Shown here one piece after another: positions 1 to 8,989 of a stretch of 64,000 nucleotides of DNA (its first letter is position 1; each line of letters opens with the position of its first letter). A program made the translations under genes and the position numbers. The notes beneath the pieces were generated by a model. The model had not been told where the DNA came from, did no database searches, and saw nothing but the letters and a program-made list of their open reading frames with translations. Location: NCBI GenBank assembly GCA_028823345.1, contig JAPKBR010000003.1, forward strand, positions 1 to 64,000. The letters are read 5' to 3'. The DNA comes from Planctomycetota bacterium. GTDB taxonomy: Bacteria > Planctomycetota > UBA1135 > GCA-002686595.

Positions 1-236
1 TGGGCTCTTCGGCTTTCGCCTCGTCAGCCTTGGGCTCTTCAGCCTTGGGCTCTTCGACCTTGGGCTCTTCGGCTTTCGCCTCGTCAGCCTTGGGCTCTTC
101 AGCCTTGGGCTCTTCAGCCTTGGGCTCTTCAGCCTTGGGCTCTTCGGCCTTGGGCTCTTCAGCCTTGGGCTCTTCGGCTTTCGCCTCGTCAGCCTTGGGC
201 TCTTCGGCTTTCGCCTCGTCAGCCTTAACCTCGGGA
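1..236 (-). repeat. 15-bp coding tandem repeat (KAEEP/KADEA units) in the Tex-like gene
   Basis: The unit on the plus strand is roughly GGCTCTTCAGCCTTG, alternating irregularly with a variant that encodes KADEA. Units stay in frame and vary mainly at third codon positions, as expected for a coding minisatellite. The array continues beyond the window, so its full length is unknown. It is predicted to encode a charged, probably disordered or helical segment. Confidence 0.9.
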
Positions 237-700
237 GCCTCCTCCTTCTTTGCTGAATCCGCTCCATCACCAGCCGAGGGCTTGTCTGCCTTCGGGGGTT
301 TCGGCATGGGCTTCACCAGCTCATCCGCGAGGGCGCCAAGACCACGGTCAAGGGCCAACTGCACTTCCGGTTCCGGACGCCGATAGGGCAAGTACTGATC
401 TTCGAGCTCGAAACGATCGGTCATCTGCCGGACGGCATCGAGCGCAGCCTTGTCAGCACCGTCCTTCTCCATCGCCTTGAGCACAGTGCCCCGGCGTCGA
501 TCGAGCTCCACCAATTCCTCGCGGCGTTGGCGCAGGCGACGGATATGGGCTTCGGGTAGACCACGGGTCCGATCACGGCGAAAGCGCCCGATGAAAGGAA
601 CGGAAAGGCCGGCATCGAGCATGTCGAAAACGGCACGTACATTATCAACTGAGGACTTCGCTTCGCGGGCGAGGGTCTCGAGGATCAGGGAATCAGTCAC
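1..700 (-). CDS. tex: Tex-like transcription accessory protein, N-terminal part with KAEEP repeats (runs off left edge)
   Basis: The first 140 or so codons match the N-terminal helical domain of the Tex/Spt6-like family, an RNA-binding transcription accessory protein with a YqgF-like and an S1 domain further on. Visible family signatures are SVPFIGRFRRDRTRGLPE and LEDQYLPYRRPEPE, followed by GLGALADELVKP. Instead of continuing into the Tex core, the frame then enters a lysine/alanine/glutamate/proline stretch made of about fifteen five-residue units (KAEEP, KADEA, one KVEEP) up to the window edge (positions 1-236), so the catalytic-like and S1 regions are not visible. Start: GTG at 698-700 matches the usual Tex N-terminus; an in-frame ATG at 770-772 would add 24 residues unlike the family. 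Neither has a clear ribosome site. Family assignment is confident; the repeat is unusual. Confidence 0.85.
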   Translation of the reverse strand, partial: MTDSLILETLAREAKSSVDNVRAVFDMLDAGLSVPFIGRFRRDRTRGLPEAHIRRLRQRREELVELDRRRGTVLKAMEKDGADKAALDAVRQMTDRFELEDQYLPYRRPEPEVQLALDRGLGALADELVKPMPKPPKADKPSAGDGADSAKKEEAPEVKADEAKAEEPKADEAKAEEPKAEEPKAEEPKAEEPKAEEPKAEEPKADEAKAEEPKVEEPKAEEPKADEAKAEEP

Positions 701-951
701 GGCTCGAATAGGGAGCTTGGTGTTAGGGATGGCCAAGGGGAAACACCACAGTGGGTCGCCGCCTATAGACATAGGGAGAGGTGAAGGGTGAATCCTACCC
801 CGTTGACAGAGGGGCCGGGGGGGATTGTGGGCAATCCGAGACTTCCAATAGTCGAAATAAGGTGCGCCCTTGGGGGTGATTAAGCCCCTGTGGAAGCCCC
901 CGCCAAAGCGGCGCAGCGATCCGGTTCGAAAAAACGGGGCTCAGCTGGGCT

Positions 952-1524
952 TTAACTGCGCATGGCCTGCACGAGGGCTTGGCCAAAGCGCATGCCCGCA
1001 GACTCATCCTGGGCCGTGACGAGGCGTCCGGCAGTTTCGATCTGTCGGGTGGTAAACTTCCCCCCCGCACTGCGTGTATCGGCTTGGCAAGCCTCGGCTC
1101 CGGTCACCCGGCTGCCCTTGACCACGCCTGCGTGAGCCAATGCGCAAAGGGCGTTGCCCCAACTCGCCACCACCTTGCCATCCGCATGGGCGTCGCGAAG
1201 CAAACGCGCCACACGCTCGTCTCGGGCTAGGGGATTCTCCCCGTCGCAACCGCAAATCACGATGCCCTGGTAGGAGTCCATGGCTTCCCCATTGATGTCC
1301 CCATCCACCACGACCTCGTCCTGAAGTCGGCCCACCGCGGGGCCATCGCCTCCAAGGGTCACCGCGCGGGATCCGATCGCTTCGTTGAAGAGACTCGACC
1401 TCGCGTAGCGCAGGATCTGATCTCCGAAGTTCTGCTCGGGAACAATGAAGAGCACATTGCTTGCGTGTGTGAGGATCGGAAGACCGTCCGCATCGACTTC
1501 CGGTTGATTTTCTTCGTTGGCCAT
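952..1524 (-). CDS. DJ-1/PfpI-like protein lacking the catalytic cysteine
   Basis: This 190-residue protein has the size and fold signatures of the DJ-1/PfpI family: a hydrophobic first strand (NVLFIVPEQNFGDQ), a YQGIVICGCDGEN segment and the pattern after the nucleophile elbow, AHAGVVKGSRVTG. In active members the elbow carries a cysteine in a sequence like A-I-C-H-G. Here it reads VVASWGNAL, with serine at that place, so protease, deglycase or hydratase chemistry of the usual type is unlikely. The ATG at 1524 is preceded by AGGAA on the minus strand at good spacing. It stands alone between the Tex-like gene and a propeller gene. Role unknown; a redox sensor or binding protein is possible. 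Confidence 0.75.
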   Translation of the reverse strand: MANEENQPEVDADGLPILTHASNVLFIVPEQNFGDQILRYARSSLFNEAIGSRAVTLGGDGPAVGRLQDEVVVDGDINGEAMDSYQGIVICGCDGENPLARDERVARLLRDAHADGKVVASWGNALCALAHAGVVKGSRVTGAEACQADTRSAGGKFTTRQIETAGRLVTAQDESAGMRFGQALVQAMRS

Positions 1525-1591
1525 GGTGTTCCTATTGTTGTGCTCGATCCCAGTGGTTCAAGCATGCCTTACTGCATCACGCCCCTGACCC

Positions 1592-2614
1592 CTAGGCCAA
1601 GAACTCAAAGACCGAAAGCCGGCCCTCCTCGGCCAGCAATCCGGCGCCATCCGCTACGGTCCAATCAACCCGCTCATCCAACCCCGGCACGGTCCAAACC
1701 CCCAAGGGGCGGCCAGAAAGGGCGTCGAGGGCATTCAACTGATTGCCCCGCTCCAAGTACAGCTTACCCGAATCGGCAGAGATCGAGGCCTCGGGCAATT
1801 CATCCAGATCTTTTGTCTCCAGCACCTGAATCCACTCGGGTTGACTCATGGAACTGCCGGTGCTCGACATGGCGATCAAAGAAAGGGTGTCCCGGATGCC
1901 AGCGGAATGGTGCAAGGCAACCGAACGCATGAGGTCCGAGGCGGCTTCGCCTTCCAAAACCTTGTCGAGGCTCTCGGTCAAGAGCACAGCCACACCACCG
2001 GTGGCCACAAGCCCATGGACCACGGGCAGGAGCGGCGGGATCATGACTTCCAGGAACTCGCCGTTCTTGGCGTTGAAGGCCAAGAGACCCTGGCCACCGC
2101 CGCGCGTGGAAAAGATCACCAGCACCCGGCCGTCAAGGGGCACGCACTGGTGATAGCGCTCGCCTTCGCGGCTGTAGCTCCAGGTCTCATTCAGCCCGTT
2201 CGGGTCTAGAGCAAAGATGCGCCCCGGAGAGCAGCAAATCACGCGCTCGGTGCTGAAGCTCGCCTGGTCAAAAACCGGGATCGTGGCCTCATCGAGGATC
2301 TCGCCGGTCTCCACCGACATGCGCACCACCCGATGTCCGTGGGCAGAGGGTCCCAGGACGAGCACTTGCCCACGGGCGCCGAAGCCCACGGCAAAGCCCC
2401 GGCCATAGCCCACTTCGCATGGCACCATCCAGCACTCTTCCCCTGAGGCGCGGTCGAATGCGCCCAACTTTCCGGGGATCACATCGTCCGACCACTTGCC
2501 TCCGGGGGGAGGGTCATAGCCGTGAAACAGAACCGGTCCCTGGGAAGAGATCCCGATTCCATCGACGACGCTGGTCAGCTCGCGGCTCCATCTTCTCTTG
2601 GCTGTGCTAGGCAT
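1592..2614 (-). CDS. PQQ/WD40-like beta-propeller protein
   Basis: The 340-residue product has repeated blades of the PQQ-like type, for example KLGAFDRASGEECW, VVRMSVETGEIL, IFALDPNGLNETWSY, LLAFNAKNGEFLEV and LNALDALSGRPLGVW. Each combines a hydrophobic strand with an aspartate or asparagine, a GE or GR turn and a tryptophan, as in quinoprotein-like propellers. No signal peptide is evident from the ATG at 2614, so it may be cytoplasmic or non-classically exported. I see no catalytic site or pyrroloquinoline-quinone ligands that would make it a dehydrogenase; a binding or scaffold role is the safer reading. It lies upstream of, and on the same strand as, the DJ-1-like gene with a 67-base gap, so they may be co-transcribed. 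Confidence 0.7.
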   Translation of the reverse strand: MPSTAKRRWSRELTSVVDGIGISSQGPVLFHGYDPPPGGKWSDDVIPGKLGAFDRASGEECWMVPCEVGYGRGFAVGFGARGQVLVLGPSAHGHRVVRMSVETGEILDEATIPVFDQASFSTERVICCSPGRIFALDPNGLNETWSYSREGERYHQCVPLDGRVLVIFSTRGGGQGLLAFNAKNGEFLEVMIPPLLPVVHGLVATGGVAVLLTESLDKVLEGEAASDLMRSVALHHSAGIRDTLSLIAMSSTGSSMSQPEWIQVLETKDLDELPEASISADSGKLYLERGNQLNALDALSGRPLGVWTVPGLDERVDWTVADGAGLLAEEGRLSVFEFLA

Positions 2615-2721
2615 GGGTGAGCAAGGATAGCATCCCGCCCCAGGAAGTTCTCATGCCAAAACGCATCAGCGCCATTTCGTGAGAGCCCCCTGGGGCGGTG
2701 CATTGAGTGCTTCGTGGTCGA

Positions 2722-4824
2722 CTACTCGCCCAAGATCTTCTTGGCGATGCTGACGGGCACGTCACGGTACTCGTTGAACTCCATGGAGAACTGGCCGCGG
2801 CCCTGGGTCGCACCCCGCAGAGCGGAGGAGTAGGCGAACATCTCGGCGATGGGCACACATCCGTGCACCACGCGCAAGTCACCTTGACTGTCCACCTCGG
2901 AGATCTCGCCCCGGCGTGAGTTCAAGTCACCCACGACCGAGCCCAAGAATTCTTCCGGCACGGTCGTTTGAACCGTCATGTACGGCTCGAGCAACACGGT
3001 GTTATCGGCAGATGCCTGACGGTAGGCCAATACGCCGGCCGCTTCGAAGGCCTTTTCGCTGGAGTCCACATCGTGGGACTTGCCATCGACCAGGGTCGCG
3101 CGAGTGGAGACGAAAGGGATGCCGCTGCGGCCGCCACTCTCGTGGTAACCGGCCAAGCCAGCGCCCACCGCGGGGATGTACTCCCGGGGAACCGCACCGC
3201 CCTTGATCGCGTCCACAAACTCGAAACCGTCTACTTCGGGATCGTATTCGATCCTCACGACGGCAACAGCGTAGGCACCAGAACCACCGGACTGGCGGAT
3301 ATAGCGAGCCTCGGAATCGACGCTCTTTTTGATGCGCTGCTTGAACGCAACCTTGGGAGCACCGGTGCGCACATTACAGTTGTGGTCGTTGCGGATCCGG
3401 TTGATGATCACTTCCAGGTGCAACTCGCCCATGCCTGAAATGATCAGCTCGCCGGTCTCTTCGACAGTTTGGGCGCGGAAAGAAGGGTCCTCGCGCTGGG
3501 TGCGCCCGAGGATCTCGGACAGCTTGTCCCGGTCGGGGTTTTTCTCCGGCTCGATGGACATGGAGATCACCGGCTCGGGGAAGGTCATCTTGGCCAGTGC
3601 GATGGGGTTATCCTCGTCACACAAGGTGTCGCCTGTAATGGTGTTCTTCAGACCAATCACAGCTGCGATATCGCCGGCGGGCACGGAATCAAGAGCCTCT
3701 TGTTTTTCGGCGTTCATGCGCACGATTCGACCGATCCTCTCGGTCTTGCCGGTCCGCGGGTTCAAGAGACGCGTACCTTTCTGAAGGGTACCCGAGTAAA
3801 CCCGCACAAAGGTCAGGTCGCCCGTGGGCTGCGCGATGGTTTTGAAGGCCATCATGGAAACAGGCTCGGTGGGGTCCGAACTCCGGGTAATGACGTCGGT
3901 CTTGTGGGGAACTGTGCCTTCGACCGGGGGGATTTCCACGGGGGAGGGCAGATAGTCAAGCACCGCGTCCAACACGAAACGCACGCCCTTGTGCTTGAGG
4001 GCCGAACCCGCAAGCACAGGACAAGCCTGCAAGCTCAAGGTGGCGGCGCGCAGGGCACGCATCAGCATGGCCTCGGGGATATCTTGGTCCTCAAGGAAGA
4101 GGTCCAGCAACTCGTCATCGCTCTCCGCGGCAATCTCAACCATATCGTGGCGAGCCAAATCAGCGGCATCTTGGTGCTCGGCGGGAATCGGGCCTTCCAT
4201 GTAGTCTTGGCCATTGGTGCCATCAACGAAAGTGATGTGCACCATGCGTACCAGGTCGATAAAGCCCTCGTATTCCTTTTCGGTGCCGATGGGCAATTGA
4301 ATGGGAACGGGGCGCGCACCAAGGCGTTCGCGGATCGTATTCACGGCGAACTCAAAGTTCGCACCGATCTTGTCCATCTTGTTGATCAAGCAGATCCGCG
4401 GCACTTTGTAGCGGTCGGCCTGGCGCCAAACGGTCTCCGATTGGGCCTCAACGCCGTTCTTGGCATCGAAGACCGCAATGGCTCCGTCGAGCACGCGCAG
4501 GGAACGCTCGACCTCAATGGTGAAGTCCACGTGACCGGGGGTGTCGATAATGTTGACGTCGTAGCCAAGCCACTCGCAGGAAGTCGCTGCTGACTGGATC
4601 GTGATGCCTCGTTTCTGTTCCTCTTCCAAGTAGTCCATGGTCGCGGCGCCGTCGTGGACTTCGCCGGTCTTGTGGATCTTCTTGGTCAGGAAGAGCACAC
4701 GTTCGGTGACGGTGGTCTTACCGGCATCGATGTGCGCCATGATCCCGATATTGCGGTGATGCTCGGGACCTTTGGACTTAATGTTAGAAACGCGCGGGGA
4801 CTCGCTCTTGAGGGTGGCGGTCAT
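2722..4824 (-). CDS. fusA: Elongation factor G
   Basis: A 700-residue translational GTPase that catalyses ribosomal translocation. All G motifs are visible: G1 AHIDAGKTT (near residue 31), switch [11 protein letters not shown]3 DTPGHVDF and G4 NKMDKIG. Domains II to V follow, with [12 protein letters not shown] in domain II and [12 protein letters not shown] in domain III, and the C-terminal domain IV/V region. Length equals the family norm. The ATG at 4824 has AAGAGG about ten bases upstream. It is not embedded in the str operon (no rpsL, rpsG or tuf beside it). Planctomycetes often carry more than one EF-G, so this may be the housekeeping copy or a paralogue such as EF-G2; the sequence alone does not decide. 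Confidence 0.96.
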   Translation of the reverse strand: MTATLKSESPRVSNIKSKGPEHHRNIGIMAHIDAGKTTVTERVLFLTKKIHKTGEVHDGAATMDYLEEEQKRGITIQSAATSCEWLGYDVNIIDTPGHVDFTIEVERSLRVLDGAIAVFDAKNGVEAQSETVWRQADRYKVPRICLINKMDKIGANFEFAVNTIRERLGARPVPIQLPIGTEKEYEGFIDLVRMVHITFVDGTNGQDYMEGPIPAEHQDAADLARHDMVEIAAESDDELLDLFLEDQDIPEAMLMRALRAATLSLQACPVLAGSALKHKGVRFVLDAVLDYLPSPVEIPPVEGTVPHKTDVITRSSDPTEPVSMMAFKTIAQPTGDLTFVRVYSGTLQKGTRLLNPRTGKTERIGRIVRMNAEKQEALDSVPAGDIAAVIGLKNTITGDTLCDEDNPIALAKMTFPEPVISMSIEPEKNPDRDKLSEILGRTQREDPSFRAQTVEETGELIISGMGELHLEVIINRIRNDHNCNVRTGAPKVAFKQRIKKSVDSEARYIRQSGGSGAYAVAVVRIEYDPEVDGFEFVDAIKGGAVPREYIPAVGAGLAGYHESGGRSGIPFVSTRATLVDGKSHDVDSSEKAFEAAGVLAYRQASADNTVLLEPYMTVQTTVPEEFLGSVVGDLNSRRGEISEVDSQGDLRVVHGCVPIAEMFAYSSALRGATQGRGQFSMEFNEYRDVPVSIAKKILGE

Positions 4825-5042
4825 GACTGGCTCTGCCTCTTATTGGGCAGCGTCGGGCTGAGGAACAAAAGCAGGCTCAGCCCTCTTGGGGGTCGAACCA
4901 GCGGTAAAAAGGCAAATGCCTAGGAACCTTGTGGTGAGCCTTTCGGTTTAGCCACAGGGTTTACAAGCCAATCAGAATAGATAGATCCCGGGCCCCGTCA
5001 AGCCTCCGAGTGAATGATTCCTGATTCAACACCTTGCTATTC

Positions 5043-6053
5043 TCAGTCAGCGGGCTGAATAAGCGGCCCTCGGGGGCTTCCATCCCAGTTCACCCCGCCC
5101 TGGGGCATCCCAGGGCCCCTTTCTTGAATTCCCTCTTTCCAGGCCTGTAGGTGCCATGGGATGCCCTCCGCGAGGGCGGGATCCGCGGAACTGGCCATGA
5201 ACATGCCCAGGTGTGGCTCACCCGTGGGGCGACGCGCTGCTGAGGCCCCCACCTGGGCCAGGGGAGACCCCACCGCGACCGGGTCCCCGACCTTGGGCAA
5301 GACCGAATCCTGCTTGAGCCCCGAAAGCCAGAGAAACTCACCGCTGGCGACCTCGATGACCACATAGTTCCCCAAAAGCGGAGCCCGGCCCTGGGGCCCA
5401 TCGGCCAAGGACTCAAGCACAGCCGCGATCAATCCATCCGTGGGAGACTGAACCTGGGCACCGAAGCCCAAGTAATCCCCGGCGGAGGCAGATTGTTCCG
5501 GATCGATCCCAGGAAGCAAAGTCGTGCCCTCTTCCTCGCGAACCAAGACGACTCCAAAGCGGCGGGCCGGTTCGAGCACGAGGGGATTGTGCTCGACACC
5601 CTCGCCCGCCCAACGCACGCGCCAAGTCCCTTGTACGGGCAACTGCACCTGGGCGTGACTAGGAGCCCGTTCCCTTGGGGCGGGATAGGGCACGGGAAAA
5701 GGTGCCAAGCCAATCGTGCCCGCCAAAGCCACCACGGGCCAAAGTCGCTTGCTCTGAATCACGGGCTTGTTCCGCAGGACCGCGATGAAGGCCCAAGCCC
5801 CCACCAGCAGGCCCACAAGCACCAGCACAAATCGACCTTGGGAATAGAGCCAAATCGGCGTGGCTCCACCTGGCCTCATGGCCAAAATTCCCCAGACCAA
5901 GAGAGTCAACCCAAAGAGCCCAAAGGCAGCAAAACCCCAGGGTTCGATAGTGCGGTCCTTGCCGAAAAGCAACCCGTCCAGGGGTGTCGTAGATTTCTCT
6001 TCGGGCGTAGAAACCTTGCCCTTTGCCCGCCCCTTCTTCTTTCCGCGGCTCAT
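5043..6053 (-). CDS. Membrane protein with a degenerate M23-like (lysostaphin-fold) domain
   Basis: The 336-residue protein starts with a basic, lysine-rich N-terminus, then three hydrophobic segments (about residues 39-60, 70-90 and 103-120). The C-terminal half resembles the duplicated hybrid motif fold of M23 peptidases: VQSPTDGLIAAV, NYVVIEVASGEFLWLSGL, VGDPVAVGSPLAQVG and a GEPHLGMFM end. The zinc histidines of active M23 enzymes (the H-x3-D, Y-x-H-L and H-x-H positions) are not present except one in PHLG, so it is probably non-catalytic and binds wall or envelope components. Its ATG at 6053 overlaps the stop of the HMG-CoA reductase gene by four bases (ATGA), implying translational coupling. 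Confidence 0.7.
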   Translation of the reverse strand: MSRGKKKGRAKGKVSTPEEKSTTPLDGLLFGKDRTIEPWGFAAFGLFGLTLLVWGILAMRPGGATPIWLYSQGRFVLVLVGLLVGAWAFIAVLRNKPVIQSKRLWPVVALAGTIGLAPFPVPYPAPRERAPSHAQVQLPVQGTWRVRWAGEGVEHNPLVLEPARRFGVVLVREEEGTTLLPGIDPEQSASAGDYLGFGAQVQSPTDGLIAAVLESLADGPQGRAPLLGNYVVIEVASGEFLWLSGLKQDSVLPKVGDPVAVGSPLAQVGASAARRPTGEPHLGMFMASSADPALAEGIPWHLQAWKEGIQERGPGMPQGGVNWDGSPRGPLIQPAD

Positions 6054-7249
6054 ACTTGACCCAGAGGACGATTGCGTCCCAATCGTTCGTGGGCACTAAT
6101 AAATTCATGGGAGCAGAAAGCCGCCATCAACGAGATATCGCCCGCCAAAACCGTGGCCGCGACAATCTCGGCAAAAGGCCGTGCGCCTCCGTTTCCGCTG
6201 CACCCAAGCAAATCCAAGCATTCTTTGGCTGTTCCCTTTTGGCTACCACCACCCACGGTCCCAACGATCAAGGATGGCATCGTCACCGATGCATAAAGGT
6301 CACCCTCACTGGTCAAGTCCAAGTCCAATTGCCCCGTGGAACTCTCGGTCAAGTAGGCCAAATCTTGACCGCATGCCAGCATCACTCCCGCCAGTCCATT
6401 GGCTGCCTGGACCATCCAATTCTGGGTCCCCAACTGGGCAAAGCCCACGGCGTAACTGCGGGCGCAGCGCACCATCTGTTCCGGCGTGGTGCGCGCGGCC
6501 TCCAAGAGCACGTTCCGCGGGACCACCCCTTCGGCAATCACCGAGCGCCCGCGACCTTCCACCTGGGCCCGGGCGTTGGCGCGTTTCTCCACATCCTGAC
6601 CATGTACAAAGCGTTCCAGCGCCGAGGTCTGATGGGCGAGGTCCGCACTGATGCGATCGCTCGCTTCGGCGGCCATGTTGACCCCAATCGCATCGCCGGT
6701 TTGGAAAACCAAACGCAGGATCAGGCGTCGCCCGAGGAGCTCCGGCTCCACCCGTAGCAATTCCCCATGACTGGTGTGTTCCTTGGCCAAGACCTTATAG
6801 CGCTCGGTTTCCCGAATGGCCACATCCCTGGCAGCACTGGCGGCCGCCAGATCCTTGTAGCTCAACATGGGATGCTGGGAGAGCCCATCGGAAATCACCC
6901 GGGCACTGGTGGCGCCCCCGGCGTTCAAAAGCCTCATCCCGCGGGAGTAACTCGCTACGAGGGCGCCCTCGTTGGTTGCGAAGGGAACATAGACCTGGCG
7001 CGGCCCTCCCTCGCCCTCCAGGGCCAACGGCCCTGCGATGCCCACGGGCACCTGGGCATAGCCGATCAGGTTTTCCACGTTGCCTTGGGCGGTTTCCAGG
7101 GGAACGGGTGCGCCCCCCAGGTGGGGAAACTCGACTTTAGCCACGCCCTCGCACAGGGCACGCCTTCGTTTGACGATCTCCGGGTGATAGTCGTCGGGTC
7201 GATCGCGGGGGATGCGGGGCAAGCCCGCTTGAAATGATGCTCCAGCCAT
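6050..7249 (-). CDS. Hydroxymethylglutaryl-CoA reductase (class I type)
   Basis: The enzyme reduces HMG-CoA to mevalonate with NADPH, the committed step of the mevalonate route to isoprenoids. Visible signatures are ENLIGYAQVPVGIAGPL (catalytic Glu), VEKRANARAQVEGRGRSV (catalytic Lys region), GQDLAY (catalytic Asp), GTVGGGSQKGTA (NADP binding) and a C-terminal histidine in SAHERLGRN. This gives all four catalytic residues. I place the start at the ATG at 7249 (399 residues), because the longer frame to 7807 is only a shadow of the divergent SPFH gene. The class I-like motif set resembles eukaryotic and archaeal enzymes more than the degradative class II form. It is followed with a 4-base overlap by the M23-like gene and is divergent from the SPFH pair. 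Confidence 0.93.
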   Translation of the reverse strand: MAGASFQAGLPRIPRDRPDDYHPEIVKRRRALCEGVAKVEFPHLGGAPVPLETAQGNVENLIGYAQVPVGIAGPLALEGEGGPRQVYVPFATNEGALVASYSRGMRLLNAGGATSARVISDGLSQHPMLSYKDLAAASAARDVAIRETERYKVLAKEHTSHGELLRVEPELLGRRLILRLVFQTGDAIGVNMAAEASDRISADLAHQTSALERFVHGQDVEKRANARAQVEGRGRSVIAEGVVPRNVLLEAARTTPEQMVRCARSYAVGFAQLGTQNWMVQAANGLAGVMLACGQDLAYLTESSTGQLDLDLTSEGDLYASVTMPSLIVGTVGGGSQKGTAKECLDLLGCSGNGGARPFAEIVAATVLAGDISLMAAFCSHEFISAHERLGRNRPLGQV

Positions 7250-7387
7250 GACAGCAGGGTAGCGATCGAGGAGTGCGGGGGGAACCGCTTGGGCTAGACT
7301 GAACCCCGCCAGCGCCGAGCGCCGGCTGATCGGAACTTCCTGCCCGGGCCCCAGCGCGGCCCTGAACTCACCCAAGCACACAATTCC

Positions 7388-8167
7388 ATGTCCCTCGACA
7401 TCTTCGGCGCCCTGACCGGCCTTTTCGTCATCGTCTACGACGGCCAGCACGCCCTGCGTTTCACCCTTGGCCGCGCCCAAGCGGTGGTTGGCCCCGGTAT
7501 TCACTTCAAGGTCCCCCTCCTGCAGGTCTTCAAAGTGGAAGAGACCAAGCACACGACCCTCGACCTTGAACCCCAAGTCATCCAGCTCGACGACAACCTG
7601 ATCTACGAGGTCGATTGCAAGGTGCTCTACCAGGTGGTCAACCTGCGTAAGGCAATCATCGAGGTGGACGATCTGGTGACCGGCCTGCAAAACCGGGTGG
7701 TGATGGCGGTGCAGCGCGTGATCTCCAAGCGCGACCGTCACACAGTCACCGACGTGGATGGCATGTGCAAGCAAATCCAAACCGAACTGCGCGGAGTCGA
7801 GGACCAATGGGGCGTGCGAATCCTAGAGCTCGGGTTCTCCAACATCTCGCCATCCCCCACCACTCTCGAAATCACCCAACTGGAAATGCTGGCCCGGGAA
7901 AAGCAGAACCTCTTTGGGAAACTGCGCGAAGACGGGCTGTCCGAAGAATCCGCCGTGGCTCTGATTGCCGGCGCGGTGATCAGTGTGCACCCGGACGAAC
8001 GCATGCCGAGCAACAAGGTCGGCGGTCCCGGTGAAGATCTCTTAGTGCAGCACCTTGAATCGGAACTTCAAGAGGACGCCACGGACCGCGCCCGTCGAGA
8101 AGCCGATCGACTCCGGCACGGGGAAACCCCCCAGGATCCAGACCTTGAAGAGGACGAAGGCAAGTAA
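7388..8167 (+). CDS. SPFH/band 7 domain protein (first of pair)
   Basis: The 259-residue product has the SPFH (stomatin/prohibitin/flotillin/HflK) signature: YDGQHALRFTLGRAQAVVGPGIHFKVPLLQ, shown here only by its landmarks LRFTLG and VGPGIHF, then a YEVDCKVLYQVVN core strand and a C-terminal WGVRILELGFSNISP. A short hydrophobic N-terminus (residues 3-16) could anchor it in the membrane. Residues 230-259 are strongly charged. SPFH proteins form membrane-associated oligomers that organise microdomains or regulate proteases such as FtsH. The next gene, 12 bases downstream, is a paralogue, recalling HflK/HflC pairs, but no ftsH is nearby. Confidence 0.88.
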   Translation: MSLDIFGALTGLFVIVYDGQHALRFTLGRAQAVVGPGIHFKVPLLQVFKVEETKHTTLDLEPQVIQLDDNLIYEVDCKVLYQVVNLRKAIIEVDDLVTGLQNRVVMAVQRVISKRDRHTVTDVDGMCKQIQTELRGVEDQWGVRILELGFSNISPSPTTLEITQLEMLAREKQNLFGKLREDGLSEESAVALIAGAVISVHPDERMPSNKVGGPGEDLLVQHLESELQEDATDRARREADRLRHGETPQDPDLEEDEGK

Positions 8168-8179
8168 GCACCCCTTGCG

Positions 8180-8989
8180 ATGATAGAACGCCTTCTCCTT
8201 GAACTCGGCGACGACCTGCTCGTCGTCCTGTTGGTCTCGCTGTCAGCCATCGTGCGCGCCATGTTTCGCACGATTGACTCGGGGCACGAAGGTCTACGTT
8301 TCACCTTCGGCCGCGCCAGCAACAAGCTCGGCCCGGGGCTGCACTTCTTTGTGCCCTTCGTGCAGACCATGCGGATGCTCCCCTCCCGGGCCCGCACCCT
8401 GGATCTGCCCGCCCAACGAGTGATCACGAGCGACGGCCTCGTGTACCAAGCGGACGCAAACATGATTTATCGGGTGGTCGACATCAAGAAGGCTCTGATC
8501 CAGGTGGACCACCTAGAGAAGGCCATGCTGCAAATGCTGGGTCTTTCGGTGCAAAGAGTTTTACGCGGGACCAGTCGCGCACAGACTCGAGACACGGACC
8601 GCTTGAACCAGGAACTGCACGAAGCACTCCAAGCGCGGCTCTCCCAATGGGGCGTCCATGTGGAGAGCGCGGGATTCCCCTCGATCGCCCCCGGTGCCCA
8701 GAGCATCCGCATCACCCAGCTCGAAAAGGTGGCACGGGAACGCCAGGGCGCCATGGGGCAAATCGCCACCGTCACCGGCAGCGACAGTTTGGCCACGGCC
8801 CTTGTGGGCACGAGGCAAATGCCCATACCCCGCACGCGGTCACTGCAACGCATGGCCTTTGCTCGCCGCCGAGTGAACCGGGTGCGAACAGTGTTGCGCA
8901 AACGCGGTTGGTCCCCGGCCCAAGTGCGTCGAGCCGAATGGCACATGCGCTCACGCCTGCCGATCAAACAAAGGCGTGGCCAACGCTAG
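8180..8989 (+). CDS. SPFH/band 7 domain protein (second of pair)
   Basis: This 269-residue paralogue of the preceding gene has a clearer N-terminal membrane segment (residues about 8-28) followed by HEGLRFTFGRAS, LGPGLHFFVPF, YQADANMIYRVVDIKKAL and WGVHVESAGFPSIAP. The last 50 residues are very basic (RRRVNRVRTVLRKRG, then RLPIKQRRGQR) in contrast to the acidic tail of its partner, so the two tails could interact. The pair probably forms a hetero-oligomer at the membrane. Its TAG stop at 8987-8989 shares the palindrome CTAG with the TAG of the convergent gene on the other strand. Confidence 0.87.
   Translation: MIERLLLELGDDLLVVLLVSLSAIVRAMFRTIDSGHEGLRFTFGRASNKLGPGLHFFVPFVQTMRMLPSRARTLDLPAQRVITSDGLVYQADANMIYRVVDIKKALIQVDHLEKAMLQMLGLSVQRVLRGTSRAQTRDTDRLNQELHEALQARLSQWGVHVESAGFPSIAPGAQSIRITQLEKVARERQGAMGQIATVTGSDSLATALVGTRQMPIPRTRSLQRMAFARRRVNRVRTVLRKRGWSPAQVRRAEWHMRSRLPIKQRRGQR

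Noticed and set aside
1-386. Repeat array at the left edge as a CRISPR or plus-strand Ser/Ala/Leu/Gly repeat protein
   Set aside because: There are no spacers; units are contiguous 15-mers. The minus frame is continuous with a recognisable Tex domain, so the plus frame is a shadow.
3469-4593. Long plus-strand frame inside the EF-G gene
   Set aside because: It is antisense to strongly conserved EF-G sequence and has no recognisable domain.
7250-7807. N-terminal extension of HMG-CoA reductase by 186 residues
   Set aside because: It is antisense to the SPFH gene, His/Asp/Val-rich like shadow frames, and the family motif set starts after the ATG at 7249.
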